Below, in pieces: positions 9,946 through 19,749 of a stretch of 38,264 bases of DNA. A program made the position numbers and the translations under genes. The notes beneath the pieces are model-generated. The model had not been told where the DNA came from, did no database searches, and worked only from the letters and a program-made list of their open reading frames with translations. Origin of the DNA: Burkholderiales bacterium. Lineage in GTDB: Bacteria > Pseudomonadota > Gammaproteobacteria > Burkholderiales > SG8-41. The stretch's first letter is position 1. Every line of letters starts with the position of its first letter. Location of the stretch: contig JAIENU010000146.1 of NCBI GenBank assembly GCA_019751125.1, positions 1-38,264 on the forward strand. The letters are read 5' to 3'.

Positions 9946-10620
9946 TTATTCCCCTGTGGCGGTCCAGTCGCGTGAGTAAAGACTATGTTCCTGAATATAT
10001 TGAATAACTGCATCCGGCAGCAAGTAACGCGTGGTGGCACCGCTGCGCAGCGAGTCGCGGATCAGCGTGGCCGAAATGTCGAGTGCTGTAATCGGCACGA
10101 CCACAATGCCGCCTGCGGGCGCGGTGTGGATGCCCAAGGGCTGGCGCATCAGCCGTGCGTTGTATTCGGCCGCCAGCGGCTGCGGCATGCGTGTCTGCCA
10201 GGTATCCACCGGAAACCCTGGCCGGTAGGCCACGGCAATATGGGCGAGTTCGAACAGCCGGTGCCAGCGGCTCCAGGTGGCAAGGTCGAGAAATGCATCG
10301 GCACCCATCAATAACACCAGCGACTGTGAGGCGCCCGCCTGTTCACGCAGTTCCTGCAGCGTATCCACGGTGTAACCCGGACCGCTGCGCCGCAGTTCGC
10401 GCTCGTCAACCGTGAACAGCGAATTGCCCGACACCGCCAGCCGCACCATCGCGAGCCTGTCCTCGGCCGTCGTTCCTGGTGAGGCCCGGTGCGGCGGCGT
10501 GCCGCTGGGAATAAAACGCACTTCCGCCAGCCGTAACCTGTCTGCTGCCTCCTGCGCGAGTCGCAGGTGCCCATAGTGAACCGGGTCGAAAGTGCCGCCG
10601 AGGATGCCGATGGGGGACAT
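9946..10620 (-). CDS. nadD: Nicotinate-nucleotide adenylyltransferase
   Basis: The enzyme joins ATP and nicotinate mononucleotide to give deamido-NAD, a required step of NAD synthesis. The nucleotidyltransferase motif GILGGTFDPVHYGHL is at the N-terminus and the second signature ISATLIRDSL near the C-terminus. I start it at the ATG at 10620 (MSPIGILGG) rather than a TTG three codons upstream, since family members begin just before the GGTFDP motif. It is the first gene of the nadD-rsfS-rlmH-maf-rng block. Confidence 0.95.
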   Translation of the reverse strand: MSPIGILGGTFDPVHYGHLRLAQEAADRLRLAEVRFIPSGTPPHRASPGTTAEDRLAMVRLAVSGNSLFTVDERELRRSGPGYTVDTLQELREQAGASQSLVLLMGADAFLDLATWSRWHRLFELAHIAVAYRPGFPVDTWQTRMPQPLAAEYNARLMRQPLGIHTAPAGGIVVVPITALDISATLIRDSLRSGATTRYLLPDAVIQYIQEHSLYSRDWTATGE

Positions 10621-10640
10621 TAATGGCAACGCGGCGCGGT

Positions 10641-10710
10641 GAGTGATGAATGATGAGCAGACTGCATGAGAACCAGGCCGTCTTTCACAGCCATTCGCTC
10701 ATCACTCATC
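10641..10710. repeat. Imperfect inverted repeat between nadD and aceF
   Basis: In the 98-bp gap between aceF and nadD, arms at 10645-10658 and 10697-10710 pair at 13 of 14 positions (GATGAATGATGAGC against GCTCATCACTCATC) around a 38-nt spacer. It could be a terminator-like or REP-like structure after aceF, but no T-run follows directly. Its role is unknown. Confidence 0.5.
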
Positions 10711-10718
10711 GCGCATCA

Positions 10719-12032
10719 TTAAAGCACCAGTCTGCGGATGTCTGACAGTACTGTCGTCAGATAAGTACTGAACCGCGCACCCAGCGCGCCATCGATGACG
10801 CGGTGGTCATAGGACAGCGACAACGGCAACATCAGCCGCGGCACGAATTCCTTGCCGTTCCACACCGGTTTCATCACCGACTTGCCGACACCGAGAATCG
10901 CGACTTCCGGCGCATTGATGATCGGCGTAAAAAAGGTGCCGCCGATACCGCCGAGGCTGGAAATCGAGAAGCAGCCGCCCTGCAGGTCGGCCGGCGAAAT
11001 TTTGCCGCCGCGCATGCGCGAACTCAGATCGCCAAGCTCCTTGGCGATTTCCAGCAGGCCTTTCTTGTCCACGTCGCGGATTACCGGCACCACCAGCCCG
11101 CCGGGGGTATCGACGGCAACACCGATGTGGAAATAATTCTTCAGCACCAGGCTCTCGCCATCCGGCGACAGCGAGGCATTAAATTCCGGGAACTGTTTCA
11201 GCGCCACCACCGCGGCCTTCATCAGGAAGCCGAGCATGGTGAATTTGATGCCGCTTTTCTTGGCTTCCTCGGACTGGGCCTTGCGGAAGGCCTCAAGTTC
11301 GGTGATGTCGGCCTCGTCATGCTGGGTGACATGCGGGATGCTGACCCAGTTGCGGTGCAGGAAACCACCGGAAATCTTCTTGATGCGCGACAGGGGTTGC
11401 GTGGTGACCGGACCGAACTTCGAGAAATCAACCGGCGTCAGCGGCGGCAGATTGAAGCCCAAGCCACTACCGCCACCACCCTCGCCACGCGGACGCGCCA
11501 GCTCGGATTTGACGTAGGACTGGATGTCATCTTTCAGCACGCGCTCCTTCGGACCGCTGCCCTTGACCTTGGACAGATCGACACCGAGTTCACGTGCAAA
11601 ACGACGTACCGAGGGACTGGCATGCGCATTGGCGAAACCGGCTTCGTCAACCTTGACCGGGGCAGCAAGCACGGGCGCAGGTGCGGCAGCAGCCGGACGT
11701 GCCGCCGCAGGCGCGGGAGCGGGCGCCGGTACAGCAACAGGAACCGGTGCCGGCGCAGCAGGTGCAGGCGCCTTGGCGGCTGCGGCACTGTCGCCGGGCT
11801 CCAGCGTCAACACCAGCACCCCTTCCGATACCTTGTCACCTACCTTGATGCGGATGTCCTTGACCACACCGGCGGCCGGTGAAGGCACCTCCATCGTGGC
11901 CTTGTCGGACTCCAGCGTCACCAGCGGATCTTCGGCCTTGACCGTATCACCGGGTTTGACCAGCACCTCGATCACCGGGATGTTCTTGAACTCGCCGATA
12001 TCTGGAACTTTGACTTCGATTGCGTTTGCCAT
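10719..12032 (-). CDS. aceF: Pyruvate dehydrogenase E2, dihydrolipoyllysine acetyltransferase
   Basis: This is the core of the pyruvate dehydrogenase complex and transfers acetyl groups from E1 to CoA. It has a single N-terminal lipoyl domain (lipoyl Lys44 in ESDKATMEV), a long Ala/Pro linker (about 82-132), and a peripheral subunit-binding domain (ASPSVRRFARELGVDLSKV). The catalytic domain ends with the DHRVIDGALGARF motif. E. coli AceF has three lipoyl domains; one is common elsewhere. It follows aceE by 15 bp. No E3 (lpd) gene lies beside it, so E3 must come from another locus. Confidence 0.96.
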   Translation of the reverse strand: MANAIEVKVPDIGEFKNIPVIEVLVKPGDTVKAEDPLVTLESDKATMEVPSPAAGVVKDIRIKVGDKVSEGVLVLTLEPGDSAAAAKAPAPAAPAPVPVAVPAPAPAPAAARPAAAAPAPVLAAPVKVDEAGFANAHASPSVRRFARELGVDLSKVKGSGPKERVLKDDIQSYVKSELARPRGEGGGGSGLGFNLPPLTPVDFSKFGPVTTQPLSRIKKISGGFLHRNWVSIPHVTQHDEADITELEAFRKAQSEEAKKSGIKFTMLGFLMKAAVVALKQFPEFNASLSPDGESLVLKNYFHIGVAVDTPGGLVVPVIRDVDKKGLLEIAKELGDLSSRMRGGKISPADLQGGCFSISSLGGIGGTFFTPIINAPEVAILGVGKSVMKPVWNGKEFVPRLMLPLSLSYDHRVIDGALGARFSTYLTTVLSDIRRLVL

Positions 12033-12047
12033 GGCTGCTTGTTCCGC

Positions 12048-14720
<2,673 letters not shown>

Positions 14721-14798
14721 GGATGCAATACCTTTTTGGGGCAGTTTTTCACCAGACAAACGGGCGCTTATGGTGCCCGAATCGGCTGCGGGATGGGG

Positions 14799-14816
14799 TG
14801 AGTAATTATAAACTCA
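14799..14816 (-). promoter_or_regulatory. Candidate aceE promoter -10 box inside an inverted repeat
   Basis: On the minus strand a perfect TATAAT (plus coordinates 14805-14810) lies within TGAGT-N8-ACTCA (14799-14803 and 14812-14816), about 80-90 bp upstream of the aceE ATG. No strong -35 is visible. Inverted arms flanking a -10 box are what an operator would look like; the regulator is unknown. Confidence 0.4.
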
Positions 14817-14891
14817 GCCCTGAAAAACTCCGGGAGATCAGAGTCCTGAACAGACTGGTGCGGCGCAACATTATCGCGCCCGAACAGCGGA

Positions 14892-15677
14892 TCAGCTACC
14901 GCTGAAACGCGCCGGCCGTTTTTCAAGAAAGGCGCGCATGCCTTCCTTCTGGTCAGCCGTGGCAAAGGCCAGCGCGAACTGCGCGGTCTCGTAGGCGCAG
15001 GCATTGGCAAGATCGAGATCGGCGCCGCGTTGCACCGCCTGCTTGGCGAGTTTCACCGCCAGCGTGCCTTTTGCGGCAATGCTGCGTGCGGCGGCCAGTC
15101 CGGTCTCCATCAGCGCTGTCGGCGGTACTACTTGTGTGACCAATCCGATGGCCAGAGCTTCCTCGGCGCGCACCTGACGGCCGGTGGTCACCAGTTCCAT
15201 CGCCCGGGCGCGGCCGACCCGGCGCAGCAATCGCTGGGTGCCGCCGAAACCCGGTGGAATACCAAGATTGACCTCGGGCTGGCCGAACACCGCACGCTCC
15301 GAGGCGATGATCCAGTCGCAGGCCAGTGCCAGTTCGCACCCGCCGCCCAGCGCATAACCATTGACCAGGGCAATGACCGGCACCGGCAGTGCTTCCAGCG
15401 CATGCATCACCCGCATCCCCGCCTGCGAGAAGGCCGCAGCCTGTGTCGCATCCAGCGACTGCATCTCGGCAATATCGGCACCCGCGACAAAGGCCTTCTC
15501 GCCGCCACCGCTCAACAACAGCACACGCGCAGCAGAATCGGCGGCAACCGCTGCAATCTCCTGATCCAGCGCCGCCAGTGTCGCAGCGTTCAGCGCATTC
15601 AGCGCCTGCGGACGGTTGACCAGCAGCCTGTAGATGCCGGCCTCGACCTGCTCCAGTACGACGCTTTGCTCAGCCAT
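14892..15677 (-). CDS. Enoyl-CoA hydratase (crotonase family)
   Basis: This 261-residue crotonase hydrates 2-enoyl-CoA to 3-hydroxyacyl-CoA. The oxyanion-hole segment AFVAGADIAEM is near residues 62-72. Both catalytic glutamates of true hydratases are present: Glu115 in GGGCELALACD and Glu135 in FGQPEVNLGIPPGFGGTQRL. The C-terminal EGMRAFLEKRPARF is typical. It lies 27 bp after phaC on the same strand, so it may supply hydroxyacyl-CoA metabolites or act in beta-oxidation. Stereospecificity is expected to be (S), which would not directly feed PhaC. Confidence 0.92.
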   Translation of the reverse strand: MAEQSVVLEQVEAGIYRLLVNRPQALNALNAATLAALDQEIAAVAADSAARVLLLSGGGEKAFVAGADIAEMQSLDATQAAAFSQAGMRVMHALEALPVPVIALVNGYALGGGCELALACDWIIASERAVFGQPEVNLGIPPGFGGTQRLLRRVGRARAMELVTTGRQVRAEEALAIGLVTQVVPPTALMETGLAAARSIAAKGTLAVKLAKQAVQRGADLDLANACAYETAQFALAFATADQKEGMRAFLEKRPARFSGS

Positions 15678-15704
15678 TGCGCGACCCCGTTCGCAAAAAA
15701 CCGA

Positions 15705-17510
15705 TTATGCAATGCGCCGCTGCACGTACGAGCCCGGCGCATCTTCCAGCGGCGGGTGCTGCTTGCCGCCGGGCTCACGCGCAGCGATGCGGGGACCGGC
15801 CAGCTTTCCGGCCCAGGCCGCCCAGTCACTCCACCAGGAGCCGCCCTGCTGGGCTGCTGCGGCGAGCCAGTCCTGGGCATTCGGCGGCAGCTCGTCATGG
15901 GTCCAGTAGCCGTACTTGTTCGCCACCGGCGGGTTGATGATGCCGGCGATGTGACCCGAGCCGCCGAGCACAAAACGCACCGGCCCCTTGAGCAGTCGTG
16001 CGCCGGCATAGGTGGATTGCCAGGGTGCGATGTGGTCTTCGACGGTGGAAATGAAATAGGCCGGTACCTGCGCAGCCGTGATGTCGATGGGCACTCCGGC
16101 AAGCGTTATGCCGCCGGGTTCGCGCAGCTTGTTCTTCAGGTACATGTTGCGCAGATAAAAGCTGTGCATCGCCGCCGGCATCCGTGTCGAGTCGCCGTTC
16201 CAGTGCAGCAGATCGAAGGGAAAAGGATCCTTGCCGAGCAGGTAGTTGTTGACGACAAAAGACCAGATCAGGTCGTTGGCGCGCAGCATGTTGAATGTGG
16301 TCGCCATCTCGGAACCTTCAAGGTAGCCGCGCTGCTCCATTTTCTTCTCGAGCGCGCCAACCTGCTGTTCGTCGATGAACACCTCGAGTTCGCCGGGGCG
16401 CTCGAAATCGATCATGGTCACGAAAAAGGTCGCGCTGGCGATGCGCTCCTGTTTCTGCGCCGCCAGCCAGGCCATCGTGCAGGCGAGCAGTGTGCCGCCC
16501 AGGCAGTAGCCGATGACGTTGGCCTTTTCCTCTCCGGTGATGTCGCGGATCACATCCAGCGCGGCCAGCGAGCCCTCGGTCAGATAATCGTCAAAACGCT
16601 TGTGTGCGAGTTTTTCGTCGGGATTGACCCAGGAAATCATGAATACTGTGTGGCCCTGCTCCACCGCCCAGCGCACGAAGGAATTGTTCTCGCGCATGTC
16701 GAGGATGTAAAACTTGTTGATCCACGGCGGGATGATCAGCAGTGGTGTCTTGTGCACGTCCGCGGTCAGCGGCGCGTACTGGATCAGCTGCATGATGTCG
16801 TTCTGGAACACCACCTTGCCCTTGGTGGTGGCGAGGTTGCCGCCGAGGCTGAAGGCCGCGGTGTCGGTCATGCGAACCCGCAGCTGCTCGCCATTGCCGC
16901 GCGACAGGTCCTCGAGCAGATTATTGAGGCCCTTCACCAGATTCTGCCCGCCTGAGTTCACGGTCTCGCGCATTGCCTCGGGATTGGTCAGCAGGAAATT
17001 GGATGGTGAAAGCGCATCGATGTACTGCCGCGTGTAGAAATCGACCTTTTTCGCGGTCTTTTCGTCCAGGCCCTCGACATCGGCCAGCGTGTGATGCAGG
17101 TGGCGCGCGGCAATCAGGTACGACTGCTTGACGTAGTCGTAGAGAAAATTGTTTTCCCAGTCTTCATGACGGAAGCGGCGGTCGCCCTTGTCCGGTTGGG
17201 CCACCGGCGCAGCAGCCTGGCCGAACATGCGCAGCATCGAGTTCTGCCACAACGCGGTGTAGTCCTGCCACAGCTTCATCTGCAGCTCTGCCAAACGCAC
17301 CGGATCGGCAACCATGCGGCCCCAGGCGTCAAAAAAAGCCTTGGCGATGCCCAATTCGTCATTCATCGCCGGCATGCCCTTGTCGGCGGCTCGGCTGATG
17401 AACTGGTTGATCAGGGCGCCGCTTTTTTCCGCGATATCGGAGTAAAGCCTGGCGAGTTCTTCAGGTCCCAGTGCAACCGGCTCGGACTGGGGCTTGGATT
17501 TCGTTGTCAT
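15705..17510 (-). CDS. phaC: Class I poly(3-hydroxyalkanoate) synthase
   Basis: PhaC polymerises (R)-3-hydroxyacyl-CoA to polyester at the surface of storage granules. The 601-residue length and lack of a PhaE partner indicate class I (short-chain monomers). The lipase-like box is GYCLGG with nucleophile Cys336; the other triad residues are Asp492 in VEDHIAPW and His520 in GGSGHIAG. These match the spacing of the Cupriavidus enzyme. No phaA, phaB, phaP or phaR is nearby. It is divergent from a MerR-family gene, and the shared 164-bp region contains LiuR-type operator sequences. Confidence 0.96.
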   Translation of the reverse strand: MTTKSKPQSEPVALGPEELARLYSDIAEKSGALINQFISRAADKGMPAMNDELGIAKAFFDAWGRMVADPVRLAELQMKLWQDYTALWQNSMLRMFGQAAAPVAQPDKGDRRFRHEDWENNFLYDYVKQSYLIAARHLHHTLADVEGLDEKTAKKVDFYTRQYIDALSPSNFLLTNPEAMRETVNSGGQNLVKGLNNLLEDLSRGNGEQLRVRMTDTAAFSLGGNLATTKGKVVFQNDIMQLIQYAPLTADVHKTPLLIIPPWINKFYILDMRENNSFVRWAVEQGHTVFMISWVNPDEKLAHKRFDDYLTEGSLAALDVIRDITGEEKANVIGYCLGGTLLACTMAWLAAQKQERIASATFFVTMIDFERPGELEVFIDEQQVGALEKKMEQRGYLEGSEMATTFNMLRANDLIWSFVVNNYLLGKDPFPFDLLHWNGDSTRMPAAMHSFYLRNMYLKNKLREPGGITLAGVPIDITAAQVPAYFISTVEDHIAPWQSTYAGARLLKGPVRFVLGGSGHIAGIINPPVANKYGYWTHDELPPNAQDWLAAAAQQGGSWWSDWAAWAGKLAGPRIAAREPGGKQHPPLEDAPGSYVQRRIA

Positions 17511-17536
17511 GATGTATCGCGCTTTCGATAGGACTC

Positions 17537-17547
17537 GTTGACGTAAA
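17537..17547. promoter_or_regulatory. LiuR-like half-site upstream of phaC
   Basis: GTTGACGTAAA repeats the half-site seen in the fuller operator 25 bp away (TTGACGTTTACGTAAA). It lies 27 bp before the phaC start codon. A possible minus-strand -10 region (TTTATAGC, plus 17552-17559) is between the two sites. Confidence 0.4.
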
Positions 17548-17566
17548 GAATGCTATAAACGGCGTA

Positions 17567-17585
17567 TTGACGTTTACGTAAAAGC
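17567..17585. promoter_or_regulatory. LiuR/MerR-type operator in the phaC-merR divergent region
   Basis: TTGACGTTTACGTAAA (17567-17582) contains the 10-bp perfect palindrome TTTACGTAAA (17573-17582). Positions 17570-17585 match the 16-bp core of the perfect operator downstream of the MerR gene at 14 positions. The placement between the divergent genes suggests autoregulation plus control of phaC. Confidence 0.6.
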
Positions 17586-17674
17586 AATGATATAACTACC
17601 TGAAGGATTTCAGAAATTTCCTGTAAATCCCGCATAAAAACCGTCGATTATAGTTCAAATTGCTGCATAGCACA

Positions 17675-18073
17675 ATGAGCAAAACTTACACTATCAGCGA
17701 TCTCGCCCAGGAGTTTGACGTCACCACCCGCACCCTGCGCCACTACGAGGACGAGGGCCTGGTCACACCGGCGCGGGAGAGCCTCAACCGCATCTACAGC
17801 CACCGTGATCGCGTCCGACTCAAGCTCGCGCTGCGCGGCAAACGCCTCGGTTTTTCGCTCAGTGAGCTGCGCGAACTGTTCGAGTTGTACGACCTTGCCA
17901 ACGACGAACGCAAGCAGCTCGAGGAGTTTGCGGTAAAACTCGAACGCCGCCGTGCCCAGCTCGAACAACAGCGCGAAGACGTCGAAGTGATGCTCAATGA
18001 AATCAACTTTTTTGCCAACCAGTGCCAGCGCCTGCTGGCTGAATCCGACACCGGCAAGACCGGGGGTTCATAA
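17675..18073 (+). CDS. MerR family transcriptional regulator, LiuR-like
   Basis: The 132-residue protein starts with a MerR winged helix-turn-helix (YTISDLAQEFDVTTRTLRHY, EDEGLVTPARE, then the IYSHRDRVRL wing). A coiled-coil dimerisation helix follows at about 75-125, rich in Glu, Gln, Arg and Leu. There is no cysteine-based metal site. The sequence resembles LiuR, the regulator of branched-chain amino acid/isovaleryl-CoA degradation in proteobacteria. HMG-CoA lyase and a methylglutaconyl-CoA hydratase-like gene lie downstream. The ATG at 17675 (MSKTYT) is preferred to a TTG at 17660. Matching palindromic sites lie on both sides of the gene. Confidence 0.88.
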   Translation: MSKTYTISDLAQEFDVTTRTLRHYEDEGLVTPARESLNRIYSHRDRVRLKLALRGKRLGFSLSELRELFELYDLANDERKQLEEFAVKLERRRAQLEQQREDVEVMLNEINFFANQCQRLLAESDTGKTGGS

Positions 18074-18084
18074 GCCTTTTTGCT

Positions 18085-18102
18085 TACGTTTACGTAAACG
18101 TA
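18085..18102. promoter_or_regulatory. Perfect 18-bp palindromic operator, LiuR-type
   Basis: TACGTTTACGTAAACGTA is its own reverse complement. It lies 11 bp after the MerR stop codon and 55 bp before the next start codon. A TATATT (18101-18106) overlaps its right edge and could be a -10 box. That would place the palindrome in the promoter spacer, as in MerR-type promoters. This promoter layout is inferred. Confidence 0.7.
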
Positions 18103-18107
18103 TATTT

Positions 18108-18128
18108 ATCAATAAAAACAATGGCTTA
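18108..18128 (+). repeat. 21-nt AT-rich sequence shared with 31102-31122, copy A
   Basis: This stretch (core TCAATAAAAACAATG) matches the one at 31102-31122 at 20 of 21 positions. It directly follows the palindromic operator. Its function is unknown. Confidence 0.6.
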
Positions 18129-18157
18129 GCGAAATACTCTGCCCGGGGGGAAATGAA

Positions 18158-18757
18158 ATGACCGCCGCCATCGACTTCTATTTCGACTTTTCCTCGCCCT
18201 ATGGCTACTTCGCTGCGGAGCAGATCGAAGCCCTGGCCGCCCGCCATGGCCGCAGTACGGTGTGGCGGCCAATCCTGCTCGGTGCGGTGTTCAAAACCAC
18301 GGGCCAGCAGCCACTGGTCACCATCCCGCTGAAGGGCCGTTACGCCGAGCACGACCTGGCACGCTCGGCACGCGGTTATGGCCTGCCCTTTCACAAACCC
18401 ACGCGCTTTCCGGTCGCCACCACCGCCGCCTGCCGCGTGTTCTACAGTCTTACCGACCACGATCCGGCTGCAGCAAAAGCGCTGGCCATCGCGCTGTATC
18501 GCGCCTACTTCGTTGAAGACCGTGACATCTCGGATCCCGCAGTGGTTGTGGCCGTTGCCACGACACTGGGCCATGACGCTGCAGCACTCACGACAGCGAT
18601 CGAGGATCCGGCGCTGAAAGACCGGCTGCGCCGGGAAGTCGATGCTGCAGTGGCGCGCGGCGTGTTCGGTTCACCCTACCTCATCGTCGATGGGGAACCG
18701 TTCTGGGGTGCCGACCGGCTTGACCAGGTCGCACGCTGGCTTGAACGTCCCTGGTAA
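18158..18757 (+). CDS. 2-hydroxychromene-2-carboxylate isomerase-like (DsbA/kappa-GST family)
   Basis: The 199-residue thioredoxin-fold protein begins with FYFDFSSPYGYFAAEQ. Its SSP at residues 12-14 replaces the DsbA CxxC, as in kappa-class GST and HCCA isomerases, which use glutathione. The C-terminal GVFGSPYLIVDGEPFWGADRLD is characteristic. Naphthalene-pathway isomerases belong here, but no other aromatic ring-cleavage genes are nearby. In this setting a glutathione-dependent role in acyl-CoA or terpenoid catabolism is possible and unproven. A GGGGGG stretch precedes the ATG. The palindromic operator lies 55 bp upstream. Confidence 0.85.
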   Translation: MTAAIDFYFDFSSPYGYFAAEQIEALAARHGRSTVWRPILLGAVFKTTGQQPLVTIPLKGRYAEHDLARSARGYGLPFHKPTRFPVATTAACRVFYSLTDHDPAAAKALAIALYRAYFVEDRDISDPAVVVAVATTLGHDAAALTTAIEDPALKDRLRREVDAAVARGVFGSPYLIVDGEPFWGADRLDQVARWLERPW

Positions 18758-18807
18758 CCCCCATCCACTTCATGGAACGCTGCGGCGGCCCGCCGGGAAG
18801 CGGTGCG

Positions 18808-18813
18808 TATAAT
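18808..18813 (+). promoter_or_regulatory. Possible -10 box (TATAAT) upstream of the crotonase gene
   Basis: A perfect TATAAT lies 60 bp before the ATG at 18874 in the 116-bp gap after the isomerase gene. There is no recognisable -35 at 16-18 bp, so it is only a candidate. Confidence 0.3.
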
Positions 18814-18873
18814 TCTGCTGCCCTGTTGCCGCACTGAACACAAACCCACCCGCCCCGCTGCAAGGATCACCCC

Positions 18874-19731
18874 ATGAGCAAAACCGGTTCCGCACCGCGC
18901 GTGCTGCTGCAACGCGATGATTTCGGCAACGCCACGCTGACCCTGAACCGGCCCGAGGTGCACAACGCCTTCGACAGCGAGATGGTCCAGGCCCTGACCG
19001 AAGCACTGGAGGCCATCAACGAGGACGACAGTGTGCGCGCGGTGGTGATCTCCGGCGCCGGCAAGAGCTTCTGCTCCGGCGCCGACATCAGCCACATGCG
19101 TGCCAGTGCGAAATTCACCCCGGCACAGAACCGGAAAAATGCCGCCGCCTCGGCGCGGATGTTTCACCTGCTCTACAGCCTGAACAAACCGACCATTGCC
19201 GCGGTGCACGGCGCCGTGCGCGGCGGCGGTTGCGGCCTGGTGGCGGCCTGTGACATCGCGATCGGCGCGCGCACCGCGACCTTCCGCCTGTCGGAAGTGA
19301 AGATCGGCATCATCCCGTCGATGATCAGCCCGTACGTAATCGGCGCCATCGGTGAACGCCACTCGCGGCGCTACATGCTGTCGGGTGAGGAGTTCGACTG
19401 CGCCGAGGCCTGGCGCATCGGCCTGATCCACGACCTGGTGGAGGAGGAAGCGCTGGCCTCGCGCGTCGGTGAAATGCTCGGCCAGCTCTACAGCAGCGGC
19501 CCGAAGGCGATGCAGGCCGTGAAACGGATGATCCCGGCCAGCGCGCATGCACTGATCGGTGACGACATCGTCAAGCGCACCGCCGACGGCATCGCCGAAA
19601 TCCGCGCCACGCCCGAAGCGCAGGAAGGCCTCACCGCCTTTCTTGAAAAACGCAAGCCGGCGTGGACGGAGCCGCCGAAAGCCAAACGCAGCGCAGCACG
19701 GCCCGCCGCAAAAAAGCGCGGCAAACGCTGA
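18874..19731 (+). CDS. Methylglutaconyl-CoA hydratase-like crotonase (LiuC/AtuE type)
   Basis: This 285-residue crotonase has oxyanion-hole segments FCSGADISHM and GAVRGGGCGLVAACDIAIG. The first hydratase glutamate is replaced by Gly (GGGCG instead of GGGCE). The second is kept in RLSEVKIGIIPSMISPYV, a pattern seen in 3-methylglutaconyl-CoA hydratases. These enzymes make HMG-CoA in leucine breakdown, and an HMG-CoA lyase gene follows after 18 bp. The protein ends in a Lys/Arg/Ala-rich tail of about 20 residues beyond the usual domain end. Other crotonase activities cannot be excluded. Confidence 0.85.
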   Translation: MSKTGSAPRVLLQRDDFGNATLTLNRPEVHNAFDSEMVQALTEALEAINEDDSVRAVVISGAGKSFCSGADISHMRASAKFTPAQNRKNAAASARMFHLLYSLNKPTIAAVHGAVRGGGCGLVAACDIAIGARTATFRLSEVKIGIIPSMISPYVIGAIGERHSRRYMLSGEEFDCAEAWRIGLIHDLVEEEALASRVGEMLGQLYSSGPKAMQAVKRMIPASAHALIGDDIVKRTADGIAEIRATPEAQEGLTAFLEKRKPAWTEPPKAKRSAARPAAKKRGKR

Positions 19732-19749
19732 ACGATCGGGAAACCGTCC

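Noticed and set aside
18101..18120. FNR or IHF binding site in the AT-rich stretch
   Set aside because: Neither TTGAT-N4-ATCAA nor the full IHF consensus is matched; only half of each is present.
18158..18757. Aromatic (naphthalene) degradation cluster
   Set aside because: The HCCA isomerase-like gene has no dioxygenase, aldolase or ferredoxin genes around it; the neighbours are acyl-CoA genes.
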